This document shows positions 8,638-18,764 of a stretch of 64,000 bases of DNA, piece by piece (positions within the stretch are counted from its first letter, which is position 1; every line of letters starts with the position of its first letter). Below the pieces are notes generated by a model. It worked only from the letters and a program-made list of their open reading frames with translations. It was not told where the DNA came from and made no database searches. The position numbers were made by a program, and so were the translations under genes. The DNA is from Siphlonurus alternatus. Lineage: Eukaryota > Arthropoda > Insecta > Ephemeroptera > Siphlonuridae. The stretch is from contig OX463784.1 in assembly GCA_949825025.1 (NCBI GenBank), forward strand, positions 3,688,885 to 3,752,884, given 5' to 3'.

Positions 8638-11584
8638 GGCCAAAACTTATAATAATAATTCAGCTGCTACAGTATCACATCAATATTTGAAGTTATTTCA
8701 ATTAAATATTCCTGGCCTCAGGGCTAAATTATCGCCACTAGAACACCTTTTAGAGTCTGAAAATATTGATGTGGTACTTATTTGTGAGCATGGTTTAAAA
8801 GAGCATGAAATAAATACAATTAAACTCCAAAATTTTAACTTAATTTCATATTTTTGTAGGCCAGTTAGAAAAAAAGGTGGAGTTGCAATATTTGTCCGAA
8901 AAACTTTAAAAGTTGAAAAAATATCTGTTCAATCTATTGAATCATGCTTTGAGTGTTCAGCTGCTAAAATTAAAATCCAAAATTCAAAAAGTTTATACAT
9001 TGCATCCATCTATCGACCTCCAGATGATCCAAAATTTCAATTAAAAATTAATGGAGAAACTATAAATTCAAACATCAATCATTTTCTTATTTGTTTGGAG
9101 GAATTATGTCAAAAGCTATTTAAGTTGTCAAAAAAAAATGATTCAATAATTTTAGGTGGGGACTTTAACATTAATTTACTGAAACCCAATTCCATTCTTA
9201 ATTTATATAATGATATTTTGGAATCTTTTAACTTGATGATAATAAATAATAGTCCCACAAGAATAGCTGATGGTTCTAAAACTTTAATTGACCATATTAT
9301 TACTAACGATTGTGATGTTATTGTGAATTGCACAACGACCAAGACGTTTCTGTCGGATCATTCGTACACTGTTTTACATAACTTGTACAAAGTAACTTCC
9401 CAAACTAATGATAATGGCAAATGTTATTCAAGAAAATTCAGCCCAGAAAATTTAGATTACTTTAATAAAATTTTGATGCGGGAAGATTGGTCTTTTTTAC
9501 ATATACCAAATATCGATTTAGATAAAAATTGGCAGAATTTTTTTGACATATTGCTGTATCATTTTAATGAAGCTTTCCCGTTAGAAAAAAAGTCCAATCT
9601 AAATAAATGTAAAAAACCTGCTTGGATCGTAAATAATCCTCATTTTGTAATTGAAAGCAGCCGGCTGAGAATGTTTTATAAGTCTGCAAAATGTAACAAA
9701 GAATTAATGCCACGTTATAAAGAGGATATTAAACAACATAGAATGAATATGTCTGCCGCTAGAAAGAAGGAAAACGATTTAGAATTAGACGCAGCAGATA
9801 ATAAAATGAAGGCGACTTGGAATATTATAAAAAGAGAATGTAATGTTAATGCGAAGCCTAACTTTTCTATAGACGAATTGCTAGTGGAAAACAATATTAT
9901 ATCTGATCCGCTGGAAATAAGTAATGCATTTAATGTTTTTTTTGTAAAAAATGTAGAAAGAATGGTACAGGTAAAGTTTCCGATCCCGCCGGTACCTATT
10001 GATATTAGCCAGCTCTCTCAAAATAATGTTAATTTCAGTTTTAAACAAATATCACACTATACAATTCTTAATGAATTAAAATCACTTCCAAATAAAAACG
10101 CTGCTGGGCCGGATGATATTCCGTATATTGTTTTGAAATACTGTGCACCTTTATTAGCAGTGCCTTTAACAGCTCTTATAAACCAATCAATATCTGTGTG
10201 TAGATTTCCACAAATTTTAAAAAAGTCCAAAGTTAAGCCAGTTTTTAAAAAAGGGCCAACTGATTTAAATAATTACAGACCAATTACACTAAACTCGGCT
10301 GTCGCTAAGCCTTTTGAAAGTGTATTGGACTCCCAGTTAATGAATTTCAGACGTGAAAATAATTTAATTTCGAACTGTGAGCATGGTTTTTTAAAAAATA
10401 AATCAACAACAACAGCCTCATTTGACTTGTTGAACGACATTTATAAAAATATTGACGAGAAAAAACCTTGTGTTGTATTGTTTTTCGATTTTTCAAAGGC
10501 GTTTGATAGTTTAGATAAAAATATTATTTTAAAAAAAATGCATGATATTGGTTGTGATAATAAGAGCCTTAATTTAATTGAATCATATTTGTCAGATAGG
10601 TCTCAGTATGTCGACGCCAATGTAAAATCAGACTCTCTTCCTATTACTCTTGGTATCCCACAAGGGGGGAAGATATCTTGTAATTTGTTTGGTTTAAGTA
10701 CTAATGACTTGCCTGAATTTGTAAAATCAGCTAAAATAATAAAATATGCTGATGATATCACTGCTATAGTTACTGCCGACTCGGAGCAAGAGCTCATAAA
10801 AAAGGCTAATACTACCGTTAGGGAAGTTGAAAGTTGGGGTGAAAATAACAGACTAATGTTAAACGTTGAAAAGACTGTTTTTATGCAATTTCACAACAAA
10901 AGAGCAGTATCTGATAAAAGTTATTTAATTAAGCTATCAAACACTCCTATAAAGAGAGTCTCAAATGTAAAATTCTTAGGTTTGAATATAAGTGAAACAT
11001 TGGACTGGAGTTTTCATATCAATGAAATTTGTAAAAAAATAAACTGGGCAAACTTTGTTCTTTATTCAATAAGGAATCATGTGTCGCAGCAGTCTTTATT
11101 ATCAATATATTATGCATTCATTTATCCTCATTTATCCTATGGCATTATTTTTTGGGGCCGATGTTCAGAGCAATTTAACAGAGTTTTTGTTTTACAAAAA
11201 CGAGCCTTGAGAACAATTCTATATTTTAAGAAAAAAGATACTTGTGTTTCTCATTTTAAACGACTTAACATTTTGACATTGCCAGGTATATATGTATTAA
11301 ATTGCTGTATGTATAAACGTAAGCACCCTGAGCTATATTCTCATAACAGTGATAATCATACATATGGCACGCGAAACAAAAATAAAGTTTTAGTTGAAAA
11401 ACATTGCTCAGCCCTGCTAGAAAAAAGTTCACTTTACCAAACTGCCAAGTTATATGACTTTTTGCCAAAATCATTAAGGGATATAGAAAATGATGTTCTT
11501 TTTAAAAACAAACTGAAATCAGTACTCATTGACAAAGAATATTATTCAATAAAAGAGTTCGACTCTACCCTAGTCAAAAAATAA
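8570..11584 (+). CDS. LINE ORF2: APE endonuclease and reverse transcriptase
   Basis: The frame is open from 8570 to TAA at 11582-11584. The recognisable protein begins near 8687, where the codon is TTG; no in-frame ATG precedes the endonuclease. Numbered from 8687: endonuclease residues 1-235 (QLNI, ICEHGL, GGDFNI with Asp159, LSDHSY with Asp224 and His225), linker, then reverse transcriptase about 440-740 (GPDDIP, FFDFSKAFD, GIPQGG, YADD with Asp689/690) and thumb to the end. The protein nicks the target and copies the LINE RNA from the nick. Because there is no AUG and ORF1 ends in UCC-UAG, it may be made by +1 frameshifting or by reinitiation. The final five codons are contributed by a MITE inserted at 11568, which supplies a new stop. 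Confidence 0.92.
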   Translation, partial: QCHLKNYAHIPSPKNSPKVKSPRAKTYNNNSAATVSHQYLKLFQLNIPGLRAKLSPLEHLLESENIDVVLICEHGLKEHEINTIKLQNFNLISYFCRPVRKKGGVAIFVRKTLKVEKISVQSIESCFECSAAKIKIQNSKSLYIASIYRPPDDPKFQLKINGETINSNINHFLICLEELCQKLFKLSKKNDSIILGGDFNINLLKPNSILNLYNDILESFNLMIINNSPTRIADGSKTLIDHIITNDCDVIVNCTTTKTFLSDHSYTVLHNLYKVTSQTNDNGKCYSRKFSPENLDYFNKILMREDWSFLHIPNIDLDKNWQNFFDILLYHFNEAFPLEKKSNLNKCKKPAWIVNNPHFVIESSRLRMFYKSAKCNKELMPRYKEDIKQHRMNMSAARKKENDLELDAADNKMKATWNIIKRECNVNAKPNFSIDELLVENNIISDPLEISNAFNVFFVKNVERMVQVKFPIPPVPIDISQLSQNNVNFSFKQISHYTILNELKSLPNKNAAGPDDIPYIVLKYCAPLLAVPLTALINQSISVCRFPQILKKSKVKPVFKKGPTDLNNYRPITLNSAVAKPFESVLDSQLMNFRRENNLISNCEHGFLKNKSTTTASFDLLNDIYKNIDEKKPCVVLFFDFSKAFDSLDKNIILKKMHDIGCDNKSLNLIESYLSDRSQYVDANVKSDSLPITLGIPQGGKISCNLFGLSTNDLPEFVKSAKIIKYADDITAIVTADSEQELIKKANTTVREVESWGENNRLMLNVEKTVFMQFHNKRAVSDKSYLIKLSNTPIKRVSNVKFLGLNISETLDWSFHINEICKKINWANFVLYSIRNHVSQQSLLSIYYAFIYPHLSYGIIFWGRCSEQFNRVFVLQKRALRTILYFKKKDTCVSHFKRLNILTLPGIYVLNCCMYKRKHPELYSHNSDNHTYGTRNKNKVLVEKHCSALLEKSSLYQTAKLYDFLPKSLRDIENDVLFKNKLKSVLIDKEYYSIKEFDSTLVKK
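8632..8638 (+). promoter_or_regulatory. Possible +1 frameshift site, UCC-UAG-G
   Basis: ORF1 ends TCC TAG followed by G. Reading the next codon one base on (AGG at 8636) enters the ORF2 frame. Antizyme mRNAs use UCC-UGA in the same way. Proposed by analogy; nothing here proves use. Confidence 0.35.
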
Positions 11585-13119
11585 CTCAATGGTCAAGTGG
11601 TTGACTACTGCCAGTGGTAAATTGGCTAATGGTCAAGTAGTCATGGTCAAGTAGTCATGGTCAAGTAGTCATGGTCAAGTAGTCAAGTTCATGGTCAAGT
11701 GGTCAAGTTCATGGTCAAGTGGTCAAGTTCATGGTCAAGTGGTCGTGGTCCATTTCATGGTCAAGTAGTCGCGGTTTCAAGTGATCCAATGGTCATGTAG
11801 TTGCATATGGCGCCACCTCACGCCGTACATCATGAGCAGCTAAAACTTTAGTTAGCCACAGAAATATTAGTAGAGATCGAATGATGCTGGAACATTTGAT
11901 AAAATTATTCTTCCAAATTTTTACTTTGAATTGGTAAAAGATAGCAAAAATGCTACAAACAAAACAAATATAAAGAAAATTTTATATTAATTTTTTACGC
12001 AATTTAATATTAAATTTTATCAATATCATCACAATATTAATTAAAAAAGAAATCAGCAAACAATTATTTTCAAACAGTCACTTCTTTAAGTAATATATTT
12101 ACCCATGATAGCGTCTCTTTCCGGCGATGTTTTTTATCATGTCCCAAGAGCCGATAAACATTGAGTGTTTAAGGCTACCTGGAACAAATTATTCGACACA
12201 AAGTAACGAGATCATCACAAAAGAACATTTCATAATACGTTTAATGTACTGGAAAGGTACTTATCTGACATTAAAGTGCTTGAATTTCGATTAATTTGTA
12301 GGAACTCTGCTTCTGATGAACCGGACGCCATTTTAGATGCTTCATTTGATGGTCACTCGAAATGCGCATGCGCGGCATGCGCACGCAAGTGACTACTTAC
12401 CAAATGGTCATGCATAGTCAATGGTCATAGTCAATGTTCATAGTCAATGGTCATAGTCATGCAATGGTCATAGTCAATGGTCATAGTCAATGGTCATAGT
12501 CAATGGTCATAGTCAATGTTCATAGTCAATGGTCATAGTCATGCAATGGTCATAGTCAATGGTCATAGTCAATGGTCATAGTCAATGGTCATATAGTCAA
12601 TGTTCATAGTCAATGGTCATAGTCATGCAATGGTCATAGTCAATGGTCATAGTCAATGGTTGCATGACTACTTGGTGAGATGGTAAATCGTCCTGGTGTG
12701 ACTACTTTTAATTGGTAAATGGTCGGACCATTTACCAAGTAGTCCGACCATGACTACTTACTAAATGGTCCGACCATTTACCAAGTAGTCAAACCAGGAC
12801 GATTTACCATCTCACCAAGTAGTCAAGCATTGACTATAATATGACCATTGACTATGACCATTGCATGACTATGACCATTGACTATGACCATTGACTATGA
12901 CCATTGACTATGACCATTGACTATGACCATTGACTATGACCATTGACTATGACCATTGACTATTGACCATGACCATTTGAAAACCATATGACCATTTACC
13001 AAATGGTCATGATTCATGGTCGGACTACTGAAGCCAGTAGTCCGACTACTTATTTCAGTGGTCCGACCATTTATTTTAAGTGGTCAAAGTCTGACCATTA
13101 AGCTACTTTTTGACTAGGG
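11568..13119. mobile_element. 1.55-kb foldback MITE inside LINE ORF2 end
   Basis: Inverted ends CCCTAGTCAAAAA and TTTTTGACTAGGG are flanked by TA at 11566-11567 and 13120-13121. Inside are arrays of ATGGTCAAGTAGTC (11640-11770) and ATGGTCATAGTCA (12410-12660), the inverted partner array TGACTATGACCAT (12835-12965), an inner palindrome centred near 12750, and a unique core (11830-12360). No transposase. The empty site would read on in the ORF2 frame to a TAA at 13148-13150. Confidence 0.85.
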
Positions 13120-13366
13120 TAGTAGGTTACCAGAAAATATAATTAGTTAATCAATTTTAATTAAAATGTTTGTTAAAATTGGAAATGTTATAATGTTGTG
13201 CAAGTCTTTTTCTTTTTTCTTTCTTTAATTTTATGTAGTAGTTAGTAAATAGTAATATTGGTTTAATATTGTATATTTGTTTTTTGTTTTTTTTTTTTTT
13301 TGTTTTTTGTTATTATTTTGTTGACGTGAATCATGTTGTAATGTACAACCAGCTATTTGAAAATAA

Positions 13367-13393
13367 ATTATTATTATTATTATTATTATTATT
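13367..13393 (+). repeat. (TTA)n tail of the LINE
   Basis: A run of about nine ATT/TTA units follows AATAAA at 13363-13368 and ends exactly where host MITE sequence resumes (ACGTCGATCAGC). This is the 3' tail expected of target-primed integration. Confidence 0.8.
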
Positions 13394-13429
13394 ACGTCGA
13401 TCAGCTGTTCGGCGTTATCTCTACCTTAA

Positions 13430-13802
13430 AGGGACATGGGACAATGCAATCATGAATGCTTAAAAAGATTATGTAAGATATGTTAATGCGAGAAATGCGT
13501 AAATTTCCGTTTTCGGACCATCCCCCGAATTTATAAAAATTAAAAATAAATATAGACAGCCGCAGGGCAACTGCACCGGCAACATCGCATTGAGCATGGC
13601 TGGGCGGGAGGAGGGGGAAGTGAGTTCCATGGAAAATTGGCAGCTATTTTGCCTTTCGTGATTGCTGACGTCAGCAATCCACACTTTAGTTACTCGCTGG
13701 GCGTTCACCCTGAGGCACTCGCCACCGTGCGGCATGTATTCATACTCAGTTAGTGGGTAACTTTTAAATAAAAAATACTTATTTTTATGGTCCCCTGTCC
13801 CT
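13430..13802. mobile_element. TTAA-site MITE (AGGGACATGGGAC ends)
   Basis: TTAA lies at 13426-13429 and 13803-13806. The ends AGGGACATGGGAC and GTCCCCTGTCCCT are inverted. A perfect CRE in TGCTGACGTCAGCA lies near 13666. It shares its left TTAA with the MITE that holds the LINE. Confidence 0.8.
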
Positions 13803-13807
13803 TTAAG

Positions 13808-14027
13808 CAAGGTTGGCTTTATACGGGTTAAGCCACTTGCGTATTTCGTGCGTCATTTTCCCACTATTTCCAGGACCCATTGCACCGCGAAAATTAAAAA
13901 ATAGCATTGCATCATGGGCGCATTCAAAGTTTCGCGGCATGATGGGTCCTGGAATACTTGAATCTGATTGGCTAAGCCCGTTAACATTGGTCAAATCGGA
14001 GGCTTAACCTGTATAAAGCCAACCTTG
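13808..14027. mobile_element. hAT-type MITE, 8-bp duplication CCTTTAAG
   Basis: The inverted ends CAAGGTTGGCTTTATAC and GTATAAAGCCAACCTTG are exact. Identical CCTTTAAG lies at 13800-13807 and 14028-14035. It inserted into the very end of the preceding MITE. It carries GATTGGCTAA, an inverted CCAAT box. Copy two is at 33756-33973. Confidence 0.9.
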
Positions 14028-14035
14028 CCTTTAAG

Positions 14036-14184
14036 AAGACTTGCTGCTAACGACTTTGGTATTAATTTATCAGCTGATCCACAGAAACAATGCATTCACT
14101 TCAAGATTCCTGCTGCAGGAGCTGCCTCAAGGGAGTCATGTTCACCACCAGGAGGTAACAATGATCTGATTACACTTTGGATCA
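14036..14184 (+). other. Short unique segment between two MITEs, possible exon
   Basis: About 150 bp not explained by repeats. One frame is open here and ends at TAA (14187-14189), reading SADPQKQCIHFKIPAAGA and PPGGNND. An acceptor-like ttatcag and a donor-like GGAG/GTAACA bound about 80 bp. I do not recognise the peptide, and the open frame also runs through the flanking MITE, which argues for chance. Confidence 0.2.
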
Positions 14185-14192
14185 TTTAACAT

Positions 14193-14475
14193 CAAAGTCT
14201 TCTGCTCGTTGTTAGTAAACAAAGTATTGTTGTGTCATGTCTGTCGCGTGAAAGGAAAAACATGGGACGGTTGTTGACTAACGTGTTAACTTATGGAAAA
14301 TGACCTTTAATTATGAAGTTGAAACCGTTGCCTAGCGCCAACAATGCTATTACGTTCTCTGCTCTGGTGGCAAAATTAAGCACTACGTCGTCCCATGTTT
14401 AACAATGAAAAAGGCTTCACGTGACAGACATTATAAACAATGGTTTGTTACAACCATTGCGAGTAGAAGACTTTG
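14193..14475. mobile_element. hAT-type MITE, 8-bp duplication TTTAACAT
   Basis: Ends CAAAGTCTTCTGCTCG and CGAGTAGAAGACTTTG are inverted. TTTAACAT lies at 14185-14192 and 14476-14483. A diverged copy is at 2600-2860. Confidence 0.88.
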
Positions 14476-14610
14476 TTTAACATATTATTACACTTGTGAC
14501 CCATCTCCAATTAACATGGACCTTTAAATTAAGAATGTGAAATTAAATCATTTTGTAACATTAAATTACCAAAAGTGTTTTGCTCAAAAGTGAAAGAGAT
14601 TTTTAGTTAA

Positions 14611-14688
14611 GGGTAAGGTAACACGAATCTGCTGATTTTGTAGTCCCATTTGATTAACATGTAAACCTTAGCAATCTCATAATAATTC

Positions 14689-14722
<34 letters not shown>

Positions 14723-15020
14723 CTTAAGAGACAGTCCTTAGCACCAAGAAGTTGCAGAAAAAATTTCAAAACAATCAGACGATCCAATTTTTTTAAATTA
14801 ATTTTTTTAAGTTTCCAGTATAGGGCTTTCCTATGAAGAGCTAAACTAAAAAATTAATTTAAAAAAATAGGCTTATCCGATTGTTTTGAAATTGGAGTTT
14901 TGTAACTTCTTGGTGCTAAGAACTGTCTCTAAAAGAAAATCAGAATTATTATGAGGTTGCTAAGGTTTACATGTTAATCAAATGGGACTACAAAATCAGT
15001 TGATTCGTGTTACCTTACCC
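14611..15020. mobile_element. TTAA-site MITE (GGGTAAGGTAACACG ends)
   Basis: TTAA lies at 14607-14610 and 15021-15024. Long inverted arms begin GGGTAAGGTAACACGAATC and include TTTGATTAACATGTAAACC. The left arm carries a T-run of about 30. Bases 15025-15548 show no gene, only AT-rich DNA with a degraded ATAATGAG element fragment. Confidence 0.85.
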
Positions 15021-15548
15021 TTAAGGACAATTTATTCAGATATTTTGAAAATATTTAAGTGCAATTATTTGATATCAATTACGTTGTAACGTCGTAATAC
15101 TCATTGTGTGTATTTGCCGTGCTGCCTGTTGTAACTTATTGCCTTTGTTTGTAACGTTATGTGCCTCAAATATGATATTTTTGTTTTTATATATCTTCTA
15201 TTTTATTGAAGAAATTGCCAGTAAAAATGTATGTATGTTTGTGCAATATCTTTTGTATTAAATAATCTACTTAGAATCTCAAATGTCAATTTTCTTTTAT
15301 TTTTTAAATTAAAATTTCCTTTCTGTTTAATATTTTATTAATTAATATTTTTTATTATTTTTGCACGTGCAAAATAATGAGTTATCTGCTACCATCTGAG
15401 CTTTGTGATACATTAATTAAAAACTTAAAACTCATAACCCTGCACTCACCATATCATTACATGGTTGAAAGCTCATTATTAAAGATGGTAAATGAATTAT
15501 GCAAGGGGGTGGGTGGGTGGAGATGAACCAACTATGCTATTCTTCTAG

Positions 15549-18500
15549 TCCAGGAAAGATATGAAAATTATTTAAGGGAGGTGGAAAAAATTAGTTACCA
15601 GCTGAAACTTTGTACACAGGTAACTGACACCTATATAAACTCACTGTAAAAAGTCCCCTCGATTTTTCCCGGGACGATCGCCGGAATCCGGGTTTGTCCC
15701 GGAGAAATGAAGGGTTTCAAAATTATTTTTTTTCTCGAAAACTATCCAACAGATTTTAATAAATAAGATGTCAAATTGAAGCTGACATAGCACAGAACAC
15801 GGAAAAAAATATTTTGGGTATAAAAAATTATACTAACCTAGCCAAAAACAATAAATAATTAAATTATGCATAAATTATGTACTTTTAATTAGAGATTGCA
15901 TTGAAAGTAATACACATATCGATTTTGAGTTTATTTTCAATCATTTGCAGAATTATACCAAGAATTCATTACTTTTTACACGAAGAGTCTATCTTCAATA
16001 ACAAATAAGTTACAAGCGATATTGTAAAAGAAAGCGGGTGAAGTTTTAGAGGGAGAGACGGGACGGCGGCTATATTATAAGCGTGCGAAACACATTGAAA
16101 AGCCTCGTTGTAGCGGCTGTTTTGATGCAACAAAGGAACAAATTATAGTGATTATATCTCTATACAGTCACATTCTTAAAAATATTATTTGCATTTTATT
16201 ACCCGTAATATTTTCAGTTTTCACCTTCATTTATTGTAACCCAGTAAAAATAATATTCTGTGGGTAAGTTTGTGGGTTAATGTTTAATAAATATCATGCT
16301 TATACCAATATCGCATGTATAATTTTTAAAGTTGATCTGCAGTTTTTGTTTTTTATAATTGCAAAGCATGTTAGCATAATATACCTATGTGATATAAGTA
16401 TATAATATATAATTTAATGTTTATAACTGCAGTTGATGTAAGATGTACAGAACTGTATCAATAATATCATGCACACATATATGATAATTGAAATAAAATT
16501 GAGGATGATGATAGTAAAGTAATTTATTTCTTTCAAATTAGAAATTCATATGGTAATTTTATTGTGGTCACGTTAAACGCTATCATAATCATATAAGTTG
16601 ACTAAAACATATATTTGTCATATAAGGGTGATTTGCAGCATTCAACTCCTCGGCAGGTATAGTAGCGCACATAGGATTATAGTGGGGTGACCATATATGA
16701 TGCATATACATATTTGTTGGATATTATATGCATTACATTTTGTAGCCTCAAATTATTAAATGGGTTCGAGAGAGCCCACTAAGGGACTGTGTTCTATATT
16801 TTAGTTACTCCTTGTATTGCATATTCCCAATCTGTTGGTGTGATATTAATGAGATACCAAATAATCCAGGCGTGTACTTATAATGTATGGTTATACACGT
16901 GGTGGTAGAAATATAATTACTGACGCAAAAGGCTAAGGAGAAGACAGCTCATGGCGATTATACTGAAGTGACTGAGGGAACCATGGAAAACCTTAGTCAG
17001 GATGGATACCTTTAATTTTTTTCTTTTCATTAATAACAAAATCAATATTTGCAAAAGCAAAAGAACACATAATTAAATGTAGTTGGATGGATAACGGTTT
17101 TAAGAAATAATGTCATTGCTCTCTTCAGCATCATTCATCTAACATTCCAATATATATGATGACATTGATGATACACTTGTACACTTATGTGAGTTTCCCT
17201 AGGTTTTGCACATTTCAGTTTTTCTTAATAAAAAGAAAAAAAAGTAAAGGTATCCATCCTGACTAAGGTTTTCCATGGTTCCCTCAGTCACTTCAGTATA
17301 ATCGCCATGAGCTGTCTTCTCTTTAGCCTTTTGCGTCAGTAATTATATTTCTACCACCACGTGTATAACCATACATTTATAAGTACACGCCTGGATTATT
17401 TGGTATCTCATTAATATCACACTAACAGATTGGGAATATGCAATACAAGGAGTAACTAAAATATAGAACACAGTCCCTTAGTGGGCTCTTTCGAATCCAT
17501 TTGATAAGTTAATTGAGGCTACAAAATGTAATGCATATAATATCCAACAAATATGTATATGCATCATGGTCACCCCACTATAATCCTATGTGCGCTACTA
17601 TACCTGCCGAGGAGTTGAATGCTGCAAATCACCCTTATATGACAAATATATGTATTAGTCAAATTATATGATTATGATAGCGTTTAACGTGACCACAATA
17701 AAATTACCATATGAATTTCTAATTTGAAAGAAATAAATTACTTTACTATCATCATCCTCAATTTTATTTCAATTATCATATATGTGTGCATGATATTATT
17801 GATACAGTTCTGTACATCTTACATCAACTGCAGTTATAAACATTAAATTATATATTATATACTTATATCACATAGGTATATTATGCTAACATGCTTTGCA
17901 ATTATAAAAAACAAAAACTGCAGATCAACTTTAAAAATTATACATGCGATATTGGTATAAGCATGATATTTATTAAACATTAACCCACAAACTTACCCAC
18001 AGAATATTATTTTTACTGGGTTACAATAAATGAAGGTGAAAACTGAAAATATTACGGGTAATAAAATGCAAATAATATTTTTAAGAATGTGACTGTATAG
18101 AGATATAATCACTATTTGTTCCTTTGTTGCATCAAAACAGCCGCTACAACGAGGCTTTTCAATGTGTTTCGCACGCTTATAATATAGCCGCCGTCCCGTC
18201 TCTCCCTCTAAAACTTCACCCGCTTTCTTTTACAATATCGCTTGTAACTTATTTGTTATTGAAGATAGACTCTTCGTGTAAAAAGTAATGAATTCTTGGT
18301 ATAATTCTGCAAATGATTGAAAATAAACTCAAAATCGATATGTGTAATACTTTCAATGCAATCTCTAATTAAAAGTACATAATTTATGCATAATTTAATT
18401 ATTTGTTGTTTTTGGCTAGGTTAGAATAATTTTTTATACCCAAAATATTTTTTTCCGTGTCCTGTGCTATGTCAGCTTCAATTTGACATCTTATTTATTA

Positions 18501-18701
18501 AAATCTGCTGGATAGTTTTCGAGAAAAAAAATAATTTTGAAACCCTTCATTTCTCCGGGACAAACCCGGATTCCGGCGATCGTCCCGGGAAAAATCGAGG
18601 GGACTTTTTACAGTGGGTTTATATAGGTGTCAGTTACCTGTGTACAAAGTTTCAGCTGGTAACTAATTTTTTCCACCTATTTTCACAATTTTCCTGGACT
18701 A
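15549..18701. mobile_element. Foldback element with arms of about 1.45 kb
   Basis: The left arm, about 15549-17011, and right arm, about 17245-18701, are near-identical inverted copies; only a few substitutions and short indels are visible. The outer ends read TAGTCCAGGAAA and TTTCCTGGACTA. The loop is about 230 bp (17012-17244). There is no transposase and no coding capacity beyond chance. The innermost arm sequence (CTGACTAAGGTTTTCCATGG) matches the core of the 5S SINE. No target duplication is clear. Confidence 0.85.
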
Positions 18702-18764
18702 TTCCCATTTATTCAACGTATTCATGAAACCAGCCCATCATCAGGATTCGAGGCTATTGAACTA

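Larger units (their letters stand above)
6299..13390 (+). mobile_element. Non-LTR retrotransposon (LINE), full length
   Basis: A two-ORF LINE of 7,092 bp, or about 5.5 kb without its internal MITE. The 5' end has a short leader (6299-6537). ORF1 carries a macro domain, ORF2 an APE endonuclease and reverse transcriptase, and the 3' end is a (TTA)n tail (about 13367-13393). The insertion site inside the host MITE is readable, with ATTACG at 6293-6298 and 13391-13396 as a probable target duplication (its ATT could belong to the tail). APE-type endonuclease, RT order and microsatellite tail place it in the Jockey/CR1 group; I cannot fix the clade. Both ORFs are open, so it is young or recently active. 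Confidence 0.9.
5944..13425. mobile_element. TTAA-site MITE split by the LINE
   Basis: The left part is 5944-6298 and the right part 13391-13425; the ends are GGTAGAGATAACGTCGAAC and GTTCGGCGTTATCTCTACC. TTAA flanks both ends (5940-5943 and 13426-13429). The 7.1 kb between is the LINE described separately, inserted about 35 bp from the right end. Confidence 0.8.

Noticed and set aside
12410..12970. CRISPR-like or telomere-like repeat array
   Set aside because: Units of about 12 bp are contiguous without unique spacers, occur in inverted pairs inside a TA-flanked element, and are not telomeric motifs.
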